A stretch of 64,000 nucleotides of DNA from Holtermannia corniformis (lineage: Eukaryota > Basidiomycota > Tremellomycetes > Holtermanniales), in contig BCIJ01000012.1 in NCBI GenBank assembly GCA_001599935.1, positions 408,483 to 472,482 on the forward strand, in the 5' to 3' direction. The notes below the pieces were generated by a model. That model made no database searches. It was given only the letters and a program-made list of their open reading frames with translations, and was not told the origin of the DNA. This document shows positions 12,090 through 23,789 of the stretch, one piece after another; the stretch's first letter is position 1, and every line of letters begins with the position of its first letter. The position numbers and the translations under genes are program-made.

Positions 12090-12365
12090 GCGCGATGCCA
12101 CTTGCCGTTATCTTTGGCTGTCGACCACGCGGATCTCTCTGTGCCTGAACGCACTTTCTCCTTATCAACGCAGAACGGTGTTCAAGTGAGCAACTGCGAC
12201 AGTCGAGCGGGTGACAACACGAGGCAAACAGCACGTTGGTATTGAGACCAGAAAGACTGTCATAATCACCTTCAAGAACATCATTGCAACGACACAACCC
12301 CTTTGGCCCGCGCTGCGCTTGCTTTCTTGAACAAACTCGCCGACGGGACTTGTCCGCCAGACGAA

Positions 12366-13992
12366 ATGCGTGTGTTGAGTGCAGAGCTGGCCATCCTGCC
12401 AGGCTCCGAGATCCCGCAGGCTGCAACTGTCGAAATTGGGGACGACGGCACGGTCACGGCCGTGCACGCAGGTCAAGCGCGGACCGAGGAGAGCTACGCT
12501 GGTCGTGGGGTCGATTTCGTCAAGATCCTAGATGGCAAGGTATTGCTTCCTGGTCTTGTCGAGTAGGTCCACTTTTACAACAGCTGCAGAGCTGATAGCT
12601 CTAGTGCACACGTCCACCTGAATCAGCCGGGTCGGACGGCCTGGGAGGGGTTTCAGACCGGTACGACCGCCGCTATTTCAGGCGGCGTCACGACATTGAT
12701 TGATATGCCGCTCAACTCGATCCCACCGACGACGACGGTGGTCAACTTGGAGGAGAAACGCACGGCGGCGGTCGAGACCGGTGTTTGGTGTGACATTGGG
12801 TTTTGGGGTGGCATCATCCCGGGTAATCAGGTGGGTGATGACTCGAACATGTACAGGTAGGGCTGATGAAACAGAATGACTTGGTGCCGTTGATCAAGGC
12901 GGGCGTCAAGGGCTTCAAGTGTTTCTTGATCGAGTCGGGTGTAGAGGTGTGTTGGGCAGAAATTGAGACTGGCACGAGCTGATGCCCGTAGGAATTCCCA
13001 AACGTCGTTTACGACGACCTTGTCAAGGCTTGCGATGCCCTCAAGGTAAGGCATCGCTGTGCTTGTTGGCGATTCTGACCAGGGAAGGACACCAAAGCAC
13101 TTGTGCTATTTCATGCCGAGCTAGCGCGAGACGAGGACCACGCACACGAAGCGTCCCCGGCTCATTACTCTACGTTCCTGTCCTCACGTCCACCATCATA
13201 CGAACTCGACGCTCTAGCGCTCATCCTCAAGCTCGTCGCTTCATACCCTTCTATCAACTTCCACATTGTGCACCTGTCCGCAGCCGGCGCGCTGCCCATC
13301 CTACGCGAGGCCCGGCGCACAGCTCCAAACCAACTCGCCAACTTGACAGTCGAAACGTGCTTCCACTACCTCTGCCTCGAGGCTGAAGGTATCAAGGACA
13401 ACTGTACAGAGTACAAATGCTGCCCTCCGATCCGAGAGGCAGCCAACCGCGAACAGCTGTGGGATGCCTTGTTGAAAGACAAGGAGGAAGAGGGAGGGCG
13501 TTCTCTGATCGACTATATCGTCTCGGATCACTCACCGTGCACGCCCGAACTAAAAAAGGGTAGCTTCATGGAAGCTTGGGGTGGGGTGTCGGGCCTCGGG
13601 CTTGGATTGAGCTTGATGTGGACCGAGATGCAGCGACGCGGGCTTGGTGCGGACAAGGGCGGTCTTGGCCGCGTTGTGCACTGGCTAGCGGGCGCGACGG
13701 CCAAACAGGTTGGACTTGAGGGCAAGAAGGGCGCCATCGCCGTCGGAGCTGACGCCGACTTTGTCGTGTTCGACCCCAACAGGTCGTTCACCGTCGAAGA
13801 GGTCAGTCGTTTGCCATAATCGCGTGGCGTAGCTGACAGCACCAGACCAACCTTCACTTCAAGAACAAGGTCTCGCCGTACCTCACTTTACCTCTCCGCG
13901 GCGTGGTGGAGCAGACCTACCTCAGAGGGCACAAGGTGTGGGACACAGCAAGCGCCGGCCTCGTAGGTGAGGCTCGTGGTTTGCTACTCTGA
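12366..13992 (+). CDS. DAL1: Allantoinase (cyclic amidohydrolase)
   Basis: Exons 12366-12562, 12605-12830, 12875-12946, 12992-13045, 13088-13801 and 13846-13992 (469 aa, the usual family length). It hydrolyses allantoin to allantoate in purine nitrogen scavenging. The dinuclear metal site is visible: [17 protein letters not shown] (about 66-82), the lysine expected to be carboxylated in [12 protein letters not shown] (about 150-160), FHAE, HIVHLS and the aspartate in [10 protein letters not shown]. The 42-nt intron 4 (13046-13087) has CTGACCAG six nucleotides before the acceptor that must be used; taking the first AG would break the frame. The gene ends 43 nt from the MIP1 stop on the opposite strand. 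Confidence 0.93.
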
Positions 13993-14035
13993 GCTCCACG
14001 GCACATCATGGGATTGCATACATGCATTGCATTGA

Positions 14036-17000
14036 TTATACACTGGAAGCGCCCGAAATGTCGTCAAGGAGGTGATTGATGTCGGCGGCTGACAGCGAAG
14101 GGTCGATGAGACTGTTACCAGTTGGCTTGACGCGAGGCGTGTAGCGTGACGGCGCTACCGCTGGTCGCGCGTTCTTTGCGATCCATGCCTTGGCGAGCAC
14201 AGTGTCAAGGCTGGCTTGTGCCTGCAGGAACTGCTCGTGCTCTTTCGACAAGATGTTGGGCCGTTTGGCTACCGGTGTCAAGGGCGCAGTTGGGGTTGAG
14301 GACGCATCAGCGAGTTTGCCGTGACCTTGCCAAAGAGCCTTGCCGTTGTCGGTCTGGGCCAGTAGAGATGCAATGTCGTAGCTCTGCCCCGGAGGGATCG
14401 GCACAGGCTGGCTTGGTGTCACGCATGGCATGTCAACTTCCTTGCGCAGGACGTGATCAACGTCGACTGCCGAGAAGAACGCCACGCCTTGTGGTAGGTC
14501 ATCGATGCCGAGGTTGTAGCAGAATAATGCTCGCGTCCACGCGTTTGCGATCTGCAACGCCAGCGCCGTGCGCAGCTTGTCGGCGTCGGTAGCAAGGTAT
14601 CGGACCTCGTCGTGCACTGATATGAGATATCGTGCGTTGATGTCGTATTGCTTCATCAGATACTCCATAGAAACGATCAGGAGGTGCAGGTAGTCGACGC
14701 CGGACGACTGCACGACCCAGTTGATCCGCGATGGGAGATAGTCTGATCCGAATTGACCTTCGGGCAAGAAGCTTTTGGTCAAGGCATGCGTGACCCCGCA
14801 GCCCAGGGCGGGCGTCATAGGCGTTGCACTCTGCGCTACGGTTTCCAGCATGTTGAAGAGATAACTTTCGGATCCACCATGCCAGATTCCAGCGCCCGCC
14901 CGACCGCGACTTTTCTCGCCTTTGGTCGCTTTGTACAGATCTCTTGCCAGCTTTGTCGCTGTGCTCTCAGCCATAGTGGCGTCGTTCTGCAGCAAGAGCT
15001 GCACTGCATGCTTGACGCCTGCGCCGTAAATTCGCGAGTAGTTGAACACTTTGGCGCTGTCACGGGATGTCTTGAGAATACTGGCGGTCTTCGAGTGCAA
15101 GTCTGACCCAGCACTCTTGGTCCCCTCCAATGTCATCCAGCCGATAGCCGTAGCGCCGTGCGTGCCGAATTGTGAGTCGCCCATGACACTAGCGATCCAC
15201 AACTCCTCCGAGTCAACATCGGCACCGACGATCGCATATCCTGGCGGTGCGCGAACCATGGCCTTGAGCTCGGAACCGACGCGATTTTTCTTGGCATTGG
15301 AGGCGGTGAGCCAAGTAGGTTCGACTGCTCGACGTGTGACAGTTCCCATGGTGATCACCTGTGGTAGGATGATACCATTGATAGACTCGGGATTGCCCGA
15401 AATGCCCATGTCTCGCTGTTCATCCTGATAAACGACGAGCTGCTGCATGATGCGCTCTCGCGCACTCATCCAGTAGCTGCACAGCGAGTTCATGCTCATT
15501 GCACGCTGCGCCGCCTCGGCCGTCACGTCCCCTGGAGACGTTGCCGAACTGAGCTTGCCCGTCTCGGCATGCGCCATAAAATGCTTGGCCAGCGGGTTGC
15601 CGACGTTGGCCTCATCGCCATCCGGATGTGGCAGCTTGATGTAAACACCCTCCGCGTCGTCTTTCAAGCGCGGCTCCAAGTCTTTCGTAGCAATGGGCCT
15701 TTGCTTGTCGGTAAAGCCACCAGATGCGAAGTCTTTCTTGGGCACACGATAAGTCCACCCGTGACCTTTGATTCGGAATAGCGGATAGCCAAGCCACTGC
15801 ATGCGCAACAGTAGAGGCGTAACTGATTTTCGCGGGCTGATATCCAGAGATCGAGCTGGCAGTCCGAGGCGTGCAGCGCGGCCCTCTGGGTGGGTGAGCT
15901 CCCAGTACCAGGTTGGCCACAGCGTTGCAGATTTGCCGGGCGAATCCCCCAGTGGCTTGGGTTTGGGCTTTGGTAGCAGTGGCGATGACGAAGCCAAGGG
16001 CTTGAATATCGGCGTCGAATCGGTTGACCATTCGAGGTCCGATGACGCGAGATCAGAACCTTTGGCAGCGAGCTGTTGAGCCAGATCAAGGAGAGGACCA
16101 TGCAAATTAGGATCCAATGTCTTTGCTTGCTGCAGTTGTTGTACGAGGTCCAGATGGGGTGAACTCAAATCTCCGCTGTCCCAAAGCTTCCTTGCTCTGA
16201 CAGACAGAAGCGAGCTGAGGCGGGCCCCTTTTGGGTCGATGCGAAAGAACGCTCGATCACGTTGCGCTGCGATGAGATGACGGTCTTTGTTGTCCGTAAA
16301 TTGCAACGACTCGCCAAATGTAGTGCCCAGGGAGTCGGCTAAGGACAGCGGCACGTTGAAGAGCCACAGGTGCTCATGGGAGAAGCAAACGGGATGTCCA
16401 CGGAATGTAATGTCGAGGAGTAGGTGCAGAAGCGGGTTGCGGTGAGCGAGAGGATTTGGCGCGAGGCGTCCTGGTTGCGCGGTGACTTCGGCAAGCCACT
16501 TGGAAACGTGCTCTTTCGAAGTTGACTCTGGTGTTTGCAACGTCGTATCCGGCAACGTCGTGATGTCTGCTGTTGCCGGTGGCTCCAAAACAGGGGCCTC
16601 GCCCGGCGCAGGATTCGGCTGCTCGGCCGAAGCCTCCGCAGCCCCCTCCTCATCAAACCATCTGGGCACTTTGGGAGACCAGTCCAGCTGGCTGGACCAT
16701 GGGTCTTCCGGATCTGGTCCGCGCTTCCTCAACGCCTCGGCTAACGTTACCATGGCGTCTTGAACGCCATTGTGCAGCTCGTCATACTTGGCATCTGCTT
16801 GCTTGAGGTACTGAGCCCAGTGCTCATCGACTGGCAAGAAGGGGTTGCCCATTGTCAATGCGCCGGCGAAAGATGCAGGATGTTGGCACGAGAGAAGGAA
16901 TAGCGGAAGGACTTTTGCATACACGTCGTGCGTAAGCTGCACGTCGTTGGCGCAATAGTGTAGGAGGGTTGCAAGCTCGGGTCGGAGCTGAGAAGGGTGC

Positions 17001-18573
17001 GTGAGGGACTCGTCGCCAAAGCGTGAACGGATCGATTTGTCGACTTCGGTTCCGCAATGCAGCCTGGCGACTTCGGCAAGCGAATTGGTCGACGTCGTAT
17101 CTTCCCACGTCTTGACCGAGGACGCAGGGTCATCGACGCCGTTAAAGTCGGCCACGGAGAAGAGTAGTTGTTCGTCGCCTTCCTCCTCGGCTACAGCCAT
17201 GAGCGCCTCGACCGTGTCCCGCTGCTGTTCGGCTTTCTCGAGCTTGGACTTGCGGTGCTTCATCCACGCTGGACGTTGGACCGACGTGATGCCGCGCGTT
17301 GCGACATGCAGCGAGAGAGTGTCGAGCCATCGCGTTGGAGTGCGGTCGATGTGGTACTCTTCGAAGACGCGGGCGCGGTCGTAGCCGACGTTGTGGCCGA
17401 TCACAAGTGCAGACCGAGTAGACTTTGGCGGGAAGAGGGGTATGAGCGTTACTGGGATGGGGGTCGTGACATCGTCAAAGAGCACGGGCGAGAGCCAGGA
17501 ATACCATGCGGTAGGCGTGGCGGCCGTCGCCATGACCGGGTACGGCGAAACCTTGTATAGCGTCTCAACGTCAAATGAGACGAGTGTCTCGTCACCCAGA
17601 CCTATAACAGCCTCACGTCGACCATCGGCATGGTACTTGGTCCACCCCGGCCGCGAGATCTCCCACTCTGCTGGCATATCGGGCAGTGTCGCCTTTGCGA
17701 ATGTCTTGGCCATACTGAGGTATGGTTCGGCAACGTCTGCCCCGATGTTTTGAAAGTGCTGACGGATGTTGTCTCCCTGCAGAGGCGGCATATCGAACGA
17801 GATCTCGGGGAGGACGGCAGCGCCAGCGATGTCAAGCTTGTTATCTTCAAGGTGTCGCTTGGAGATTTCGAGCAGTCTCTGAGGCGGCTTTGGGAGGGCT
17901 TTGCCGGGAAACAATTGTCGATGCAATGAAGGGGACAGCAGCTGCACGCCGACAGGGTTTCGACGGAGCTCTATGCGGTATCAGTTTGCTCACTTGCATG
18001 ACATGACAGCATAAGACTGACCATGTTTGCTAGGAGACGCCTTTGATCGCGTACGAGTCGGGCTTGTTTTGGCCTTGGGCGGATGTAGTAGTTGGTCTGT
18101 TGCGGCAGAGGACGGTTCTGCAGTACTCGGATCTGTCGAGGCAGCACCTACAGCACCACTGGGAGCTGCAACCTCTTGCCCGGCAGCAGCGTTCACGATC
18201 CCCGATCCCCGGCCATAAGTCTCAATATCGAGCAGTGAGGGCAGCTTCTTGCTTCGTCGTGGCTTTAGCGTGTCTCCTTCTGCGACTGTGAGATACATTG
18301 TCAGATCGCAATCGAGCCAAACAGCACATACCCACCCTTGGGCTTTATCGACCTCTTTCGAGCTTCGCGTCTCGCTTCCTCGTAATCGTCTAGCTCGGCC
18401 TTCCTGCTTCCTGCGGGCGGCGCAGCAGCCTTTGAGGCCCTCCTCGGCTTCCCTGTATCATCCTTGACAGCTCGGAGCGGTGCAAGAGCTGCGAAAGCCG
18501 CGAAAGGGTTGACCTGCACGAGCTGTACGAGTGGTCTGGGTCGATGCCGAGCCGACCGACGGATGACCAGCAT
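14036..18573 (-). CDS. MIP1: Mitochondrial DNA polymerase gamma catalytic subunit
   Basis: Exons in coding order: 18573-18336, 18285-18022 and 17970-14036 (1478 aa). A family-A polymerase that replicates mitochondrial DNA. The exonuclease motifs FDVETL (about residue 300), IGHNVGYDRAR and YCANDVQLTHDVY are intact. So are the polymerase motifs VGADVDSEELWIAS (about 1083), KVFNYSRIYGAGV (about 1146) and the catalytic VHDEV (about 1286). The start at 18573 gives a strong mitochondrial presequence (MLVIRRSARHRPRPLVQLVQ) and reaches exon 2 through a 50-nt intron with CTGAC and CAG; starting at 18298 instead would lose the presequence. Residues of roughly 80-170 and a stretch between the exonuclease and polymerase parts are low in recognisable conservation. 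It is divergent from Lunapark. Confidence 0.93.
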
Positions 18574-18849
18574 GAGCTCGTACTCTCCGCCTAGATCCTG
18601 AAGTTGACAACAGGCCGTATGAGCGACAGAACGATGCAAAGTAGTGTGATGGAAAAAGTCGGTGGTCGTCTCAGATGTTTGGCCGATCGCTTTGTGCGTC
18701 ACCGTGTCGACGTTGACGACCAACCGGCCAGTGGCGACGACTGTACATTGCAAGCAGGCTGGGTGGACAAGCAGTGCAGCAGCTCGAGTGGTCAACCTCT
18801 CTAGACTCTAGTAGAGCTGCCTCGCAATAGCAAGCAACCACCGCGCAAC

Positions 18850-20339
18850 ATGGGCTTGTTTTCCTTCTTCCGAAAGGCATGTTCAGCTCAGCCCTCGTTG
18901 CTCATACAGCTCACGTATACTGCTACAGGCTCCTCCAGCAGACTACGAAACCCTTCTTGCCCGCCTCAGCACCGAGATTACAGAAGCAAAGACGCATTTG
19001 TCCGAGATCAGGCTTCGTGAACGTCGGATCTCGCTCTTGTTGAATGCGTACAGCGTGCTCGGGTGGGCAGTCTGGGTTGGTCTGTGGTGGATTCACGGAC
19101 TGCCTTGGGGCCTATTCGAGCTGAGAGGCGAAGAGGGACTGGGTAGGACGCTGGGTGTGGCTGGAGTCGTGGCAGGTCCAATTGGGTACGTGATGCTACA
19201 AAGCTCATGTGAGGATGAGCTGACGGAACAGGATACTGCTGCTGAACCGGCTGTTGAGGTGGTTCTACTCTCGTCAAAGGGTTGCCGAAGGTCCGTCGTC
19301 TCTCGACATCCCGGACCACAGCTTACAGTATGCAGAAACACACCTCCGCTCGCTGCTCTCCCAACAACGCAAGCAAATCGACGAGATCAAAAAGGCGACA
19401 AACTACTATTCGACCAAGACGTTGATCGAGCGCTACGATGAAGGAGGGAATGGCAGCTCGCCATCAGTGGGTCAAATCGTGATCAAATATCGGACATTGC
19501 TGATTTGCATCCAGCCGCAGCCTCAGCGTCAAGGACCTGTGCAACCTACGCCAGACTCACCGTCGCCGGCTCCAAGAGGTGCAAAGCCCGTCAACCTTGG
19601 TCCGCAGGGCACGCCGCGTGCTCCCGGTCATCTCATCGGCGGTACGCCCGGTCGTACGTCAAGTTTGTGCGTTGCAGATCATTGCTGACTATGAGACAGC
19701 TGCTACACCGCAACAGCCCGTCATCACGCCCGAACAAGCTCGGCTTCTTGCTCTTCAGCATGCACAGTTGGGCCCAATGCTGCCAACGCCCGAGAAGCGT
19801 TGGTACGACCGTGTGGCTGACTCCATCCTCGGTGATGACCCTTGTGAGTCTCAACGTTGCAACCGCCGGCGCAATGTTTACCAATGGTTCATAGCTCAGA
19901 GTGCCCGCGAAAAGTACGCGTTGGTGTGCTCGGGCTGCTTCAGGCACAATGGGCTCGTGCCGACCAAAGAGGAGTGGGAGAAGCTGCGTGAGTGCTGTGA
20001 CTTGCTCACGCTGATTTGGAGCTGACGTTGCTCAGAATGGATCTGCCCTCGTTCGTGTTGCGCACGACGATCGTAAAGTGGCTGACATGCATAGGCTGCA
20101 ACTTTATGAACCCAGCACCGCGCGGCAGGACGTCACCGTCGGCGTTGAACCCAGTGCCCAAGGCTCCAGCGGCCCAGCAGACGCCCGTCAACTCGCCCCG
20201 CCTTCGCAGGCTGCCTGGAACTGAAGCCTCGACGCCGCGCTCGTCTCGTTTGCGCGAGTCATCGACAGCCGAGGACGTTGAGCGTGAGCGTGAGAGTGGG
20301 GTTGAGGATGAGCAGATGGATGTGGATGAGGCGAGCTGA
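18850..20339 (+). CDS. LNP1: Lunapark, ER junction protein (eight exons)
   Basis: Exons 18850-18876, 18929-19185, 19232-19466, 19515-19650, 19700-19843, 19895-19987, 20036-20050 and 20095-20339 (383 aa). Lunapark stabilises three-way junctions of the tubular ER. MGLFSFF is followed by two hydrophobic spans (NAYSVLGWAVWVGLWWI, GVAGVVAGPIGILLLN), then QQRKQIDEIKKATNYYSTKT and a C-terminal zinc ribbon, CSGC...ICPRC. The second zinc-ligand pair is split across a 15-nt exon (20036-20050). Intron 1 appears to be GC-AG (GCATGT at 18877), which gives KAPPADYE; a GT donor four bases on with acceptor CCTCCAG would instead give KASDYE. A possible extra 45-nt in-frame intron (GTCCGT to TATGCAG, near 19291-19335) was left unspliced. 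Confidence 0.88.
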
Positions 20340-20511
20340 GAGATGCATACGATAGCATAGTGTGTTTGGTGCCACGGAGACGGATCGGCGGACGCGTCTG
20401 TCTGTGCGCAAACTCACTCTGAGGGACGGTGCGCAGAGCGGCTTGCTCAGATTACGACCATCTACAGCACCAGCATCCTCAAACCAGCACAAACAGCAAC
20501 ATCACACAGCC

Positions 20512-21366
20512 ATGCCCAGCCAGGTCTCGTCCAAGACTCGCGCCGGTGCCAAGCAGCCAAAGCTCGGCGTCAAGACGGTCGGTGGCAAGAACACTGGCAA
20601 GGTGCATCTCTGATCGAGTCAGTGTACACCCGGGCTGATCTCATCGAGCACCAGGTGCCCAAGCTGAACGAAAACGGCGAACCTATCAAGAAGCGCCGCA
20701 AGCGTAACGTCGAAGCGAGCTGGGCACGTCCTATGTGAGCTGATCTCGACGCGTCTGCGGGTGGCGACCAGCTGATGCGCCTTTAGCCTCAAGGTCCGTT
20801 TCTCCCTCACGCATCCTCTTTGCTCGCTCAGCTTCTCGTAGGTCTTGAAACAGGTCTGCCCACAGAACAGCATGTCCAAGCGCGGGATGGCCATCATGGA
20901 ATCGTTCATCAAGGACCGTGCGTCGCCCCCTATCGACGCGTCGGGGAGCTGACTGTCGGATCACAGTCTTCGAAAGGCTCGCGGCCGAAGCTGCCGTGCT
21001 GATGAAGAAGACACCGCACGTCTTCATGGGCCCTCGTGAAATCCAGACGGCGTCCCGCCTGGTGCTCCCCGGCGAGCTCGGTAGGTCGTCTTTCACTTTA
21101 TCTTTCGCCGGCACTTGACTGACCAAGTCTGCAGCCAAGCACGCTGTTTCGGAAGGCACCAAGGTGTGTTCCTTTGCTGCTGATGCTGTGCAGCTCTGTT
21201 TTCCCTTACTTTCATGTATATATTTGACCTCGCGATGGGCAAGCTGAGCGATCTTGACAGCCGTCAACCGCGCACTCGTCTCACATCAGCCGCTACCCAT
21301 GTCGACTCAGGCCACCTGACCACTGACATGCTGCAGGCGTGCCATCAGTGGAAGATGAACAAGTGA
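20512..21366 (+). CDS. Divergent histone H2B variant (141 aa, seven exons)
   Basis: Exons 20512-20601, 20655-20734, 20787-20793 (7 nt), 20842-20917, 20967-21080, 21135-21163 and 21337-21366. The fold matches H2B without gaps from ILKVLKQV to the end: KVLKQV, then IMESFIKDLFERLA, REIQTA, LVLPGEL and KHAVSEGTKA. I count 45 identities in 87 aligned positions with the canonical H2B at 50393-51256. Differences cluster in the loop that is YNHRSTI in H2B (here KTPHVFM) and in the tails (C terminus CHQWKMNK). The N-terminal tail is lysine-rich, with RRKR at the start of the fold. All seven exons are needed to keep frame. A variant nucleosome role is inferred; nothing in the sequence says where or when it is deposited. 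Confidence 0.88.
20787..20793 (+). other. 7-nt micro-exon of the H2B variant
   Basis: CCTCAAG lies between acceptor CTTTAG and donor GTCCGT. It completes an isoleucine codon and encodes Leu-Lys of the ILKVLKQV motif. Skipping it gives an immediate stop (ATG TCT TGA), so it is required by both frame and homology. Confidence 0.85.
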
Positions 21367-21618
21367 GCGTCAATCAGCGAGAAGGGTGCCGTGCTCGCGT
21401 CCTGTTTATGACTTTTGCTTCAATTTGCTGTACCCCTTCAATCGATGTATATGTGCAGTGTGCCGCCCGACTCGAGCTCAGATTGATTGCACCAAGTCAT
21501 TCGCGCCAATAGTCCATGCATCTCACAACCGCTGCCAGTATCAACACGAACCGAGCGAGGCAGCCTAGACGGCGAGCGTCTCTGCCTGGCATGCCCTGGA
21601 CACCTCATCAGCCTAATG

Positions 21619-23789
21619 TCAGACGAGTCTCGCCACATACTGCTGCTCAGCCTGGCATTCTGCGACCGAAGCCGTGCCAGTCCCACCGTTGAACGCGTTT
21701 GCGCACGCGTTGAAGCCCTGGTCACACGAACGTTGCTGTGCAGCACCAATGTTGACAAACGTATCGGCCTTGACGGAGAATGCTGTGACGTAGTTCGCAT
21801 CAACAGAGGATCTGACTGGAACCGGACAGAACTCACGACGGTCCCCAGACGACTGGATAATGGGCGTCGCGACAAATTCGGGGATGTTGGAGACAAAGGT
21901 CTGGATGTTACCGGCTGCAGCGGCGTTCTGGGGCAAGGATGGTCAGCCGTGATCGGAAGACTAGCAATTGTCACTCACATCAGTCGACGCGGTACCAGTA
22001 GAGCCTGTAGCAGCAGCCGTTGTAGTCGCGGTTGTTGCCGTATCGTCGGCGGCGTCAGAACACGAGCCATCTGTAGCGGTATCATCTGCAGCGGTATCGT
22101 CTGCTGCGTTGTTGCTGCCACCCGTTGCCGCGCCACCCCCGGTTCCAGTACCGGTACCGGTCGAGGTGACACCGAACGCGTTCTCGAGCTAGCCATCATC
22201 AGCGAGAATTTTTGACAACGAGCAAGCGACGTACACCCGTGAGCCAGGCATCCGCAAAGCCCTGATCGCGGGCGAGCGCGCCGGACGCAAGCTGAGCGTT
22301 GAGGTCCTCTTCGACGGTCCGACACGCATCGCGCGTCGTGGCAGACTTGCCACAGGCGTTGACGAAAGTGTCGCACATGAACTGCGTGATGATGGCTGGG
22401 TTCAGCGCCTCGCCGTGGGCAAAGTTGGTCGTGTCCGTCTGTCAAGCATGAGCTGTAGGTTTGTGTGATACGCCGAGGCGTACCGGGATGAAGGTGAACT
22501 CGTCAGCTTTACGGTTGTTGATGCCCGCTGCAAAGGTCATGGAGAAGTCGGCTGAAAGCTGATCAGACTTTGCCTGGATCGCCCAAGGGGAACTCACTGC
22601 ACTGTCCGACATCGATACCTGCGTTCTGACGACGGACTGGCTTGAGTGCGCGCTTCTTCCGCGCACATGTCACGTTGTCGCTCGTGTTGCCGGCGTTACC
22701 CGTGGACGCGGAAACGTCGGCGGTGGCTGTAGCGGTCGCGTCGACCGCTGCGTTGTTGCCATTGCCGGCAACAGCTGCATCGATCTGGGATGGCGTCAGG
22801 TCAAGCTGCATGTATAGTGAACGTCGTACCTCTTCGGGAGTTGCGTCGGGGACAAGCAAGTTTTGCGTGAAGATGCACCCGTCTGGATCCTGAGATGCAT
22901 CAGTAGTCGATCATAATCTCGGGCCAGCCGTACATCGGCGTCATCGCAGGTGTTGCCGGCGCCCGTAGCATCATTGGGGTCACCAGGAGCAAAGGTGCCG
23001 GACTCGAGCGCACGCTGAGGGTCACCACCAACAGATGCGACTGGGGTGATCAGCTGCTGAATGGGAGCATGCGGAATTACGTACTCTGCTGAGCCAGTGC
23101 GAGAGTGATCGCCTGCTGGGGTCAACAATGGCCTTCAGCAAAGTCCGACCACTGACCTTGTTCTCGGCAGCAGCGCCATCAGCGGCCGGGTCCTGGTGCT
23201 GCTTGATGGCCGCAATCTCTGGGTTCACGGCGGTGATGGACGTACTAGCAGTGTCAGCAAGGTTGAACCTCGGTGATATGATTGGACTGACCAAGCCGCA
23301 CTCCTGACGCCGACACCACCAGTGTTTCGCTCGAGGGCTGCAAAGATCAAAGCTTCGACCTGTCCGTTGACGTCACCCGCAGCCTTGGCGTTGGTGAAAG
23401 CTTGGTCCGCTGTGGCCTGAAGGAGTCAACGGGGTTCTGTTGCACCGCTATGTGGCTCACCTGGTGCAGACATGCCAAGTCGGCAATGTTGCCAGCACCC
23501 GCTGCTGCAGCTCCATCGCCCAGGAGACCAAAGACGCTGCAGTGAATCAATAAGGTCTCTAGGACAGTGACTCCTCAACATACGGATCCTGGATGTTGTC
23601 TGGGTTGTTGAGTTGCAATAGTGCCCGCACGGCGGTCAGTGACGGTTCGTGCGAGTGTTCTGCACAAACGTCAATGACGACCTCGTTCTGGCACGTCAAC
23701 TTACCTTGCGGTACTTCACGCTTGATCGGAGCAGCGATAGTACCCACCGCAAGCAGTGGGAGCAACGCGAGAAGCTTTTGCGCGAGCAT
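21619..23789 (-). CDS. Secreted fungal protein, 14 exons (522 aa)
   Basis: Coding exons: 23789-23705, 23659-23584, 23536-23461, 23416-23292, 23244-23157, 23112-23085, 23040-22934, 22889-22830, 22784-22598, 22551-22484, 22438-22235, 22188-21979, 21927-21837 and 21782-21619. A signal peptide (MLAQKLLALLPLLAVGTIAA) is followed by a possible Kex2-type KR. A T/G/A/D-rich low-complexity stretch leads to a Cys-containing end (RSCDQGFNACANAFNGG...ECQAEQQ) that I associate with a widespread but uncharacterised group of fungal secreted proteins. Two of the introns (22785-22829 and 21783-21836) are a multiple of three and could be read through; splicing gives the smoother protein. The last codons may be spliced once more beyond 21619. 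Function unknown, probably cell wall or extracellular. Confidence 0.75.

Noticed and set aside
12090..12365. Extra RSC9 exon or upstream allantoinase exon
   Set aside because: Splicing from GTGAGC at the RSC9 end gives an immediate stop. The open frame before 12366 has no ATG and is not needed for the allantoinase fold.
18296..18298. ATG at 18298 as the MIP1 start
   Set aside because: It lies inside an intron with full splice signals. The upstream start at 18573 gives a mitochondrial presequence and joins in phase.
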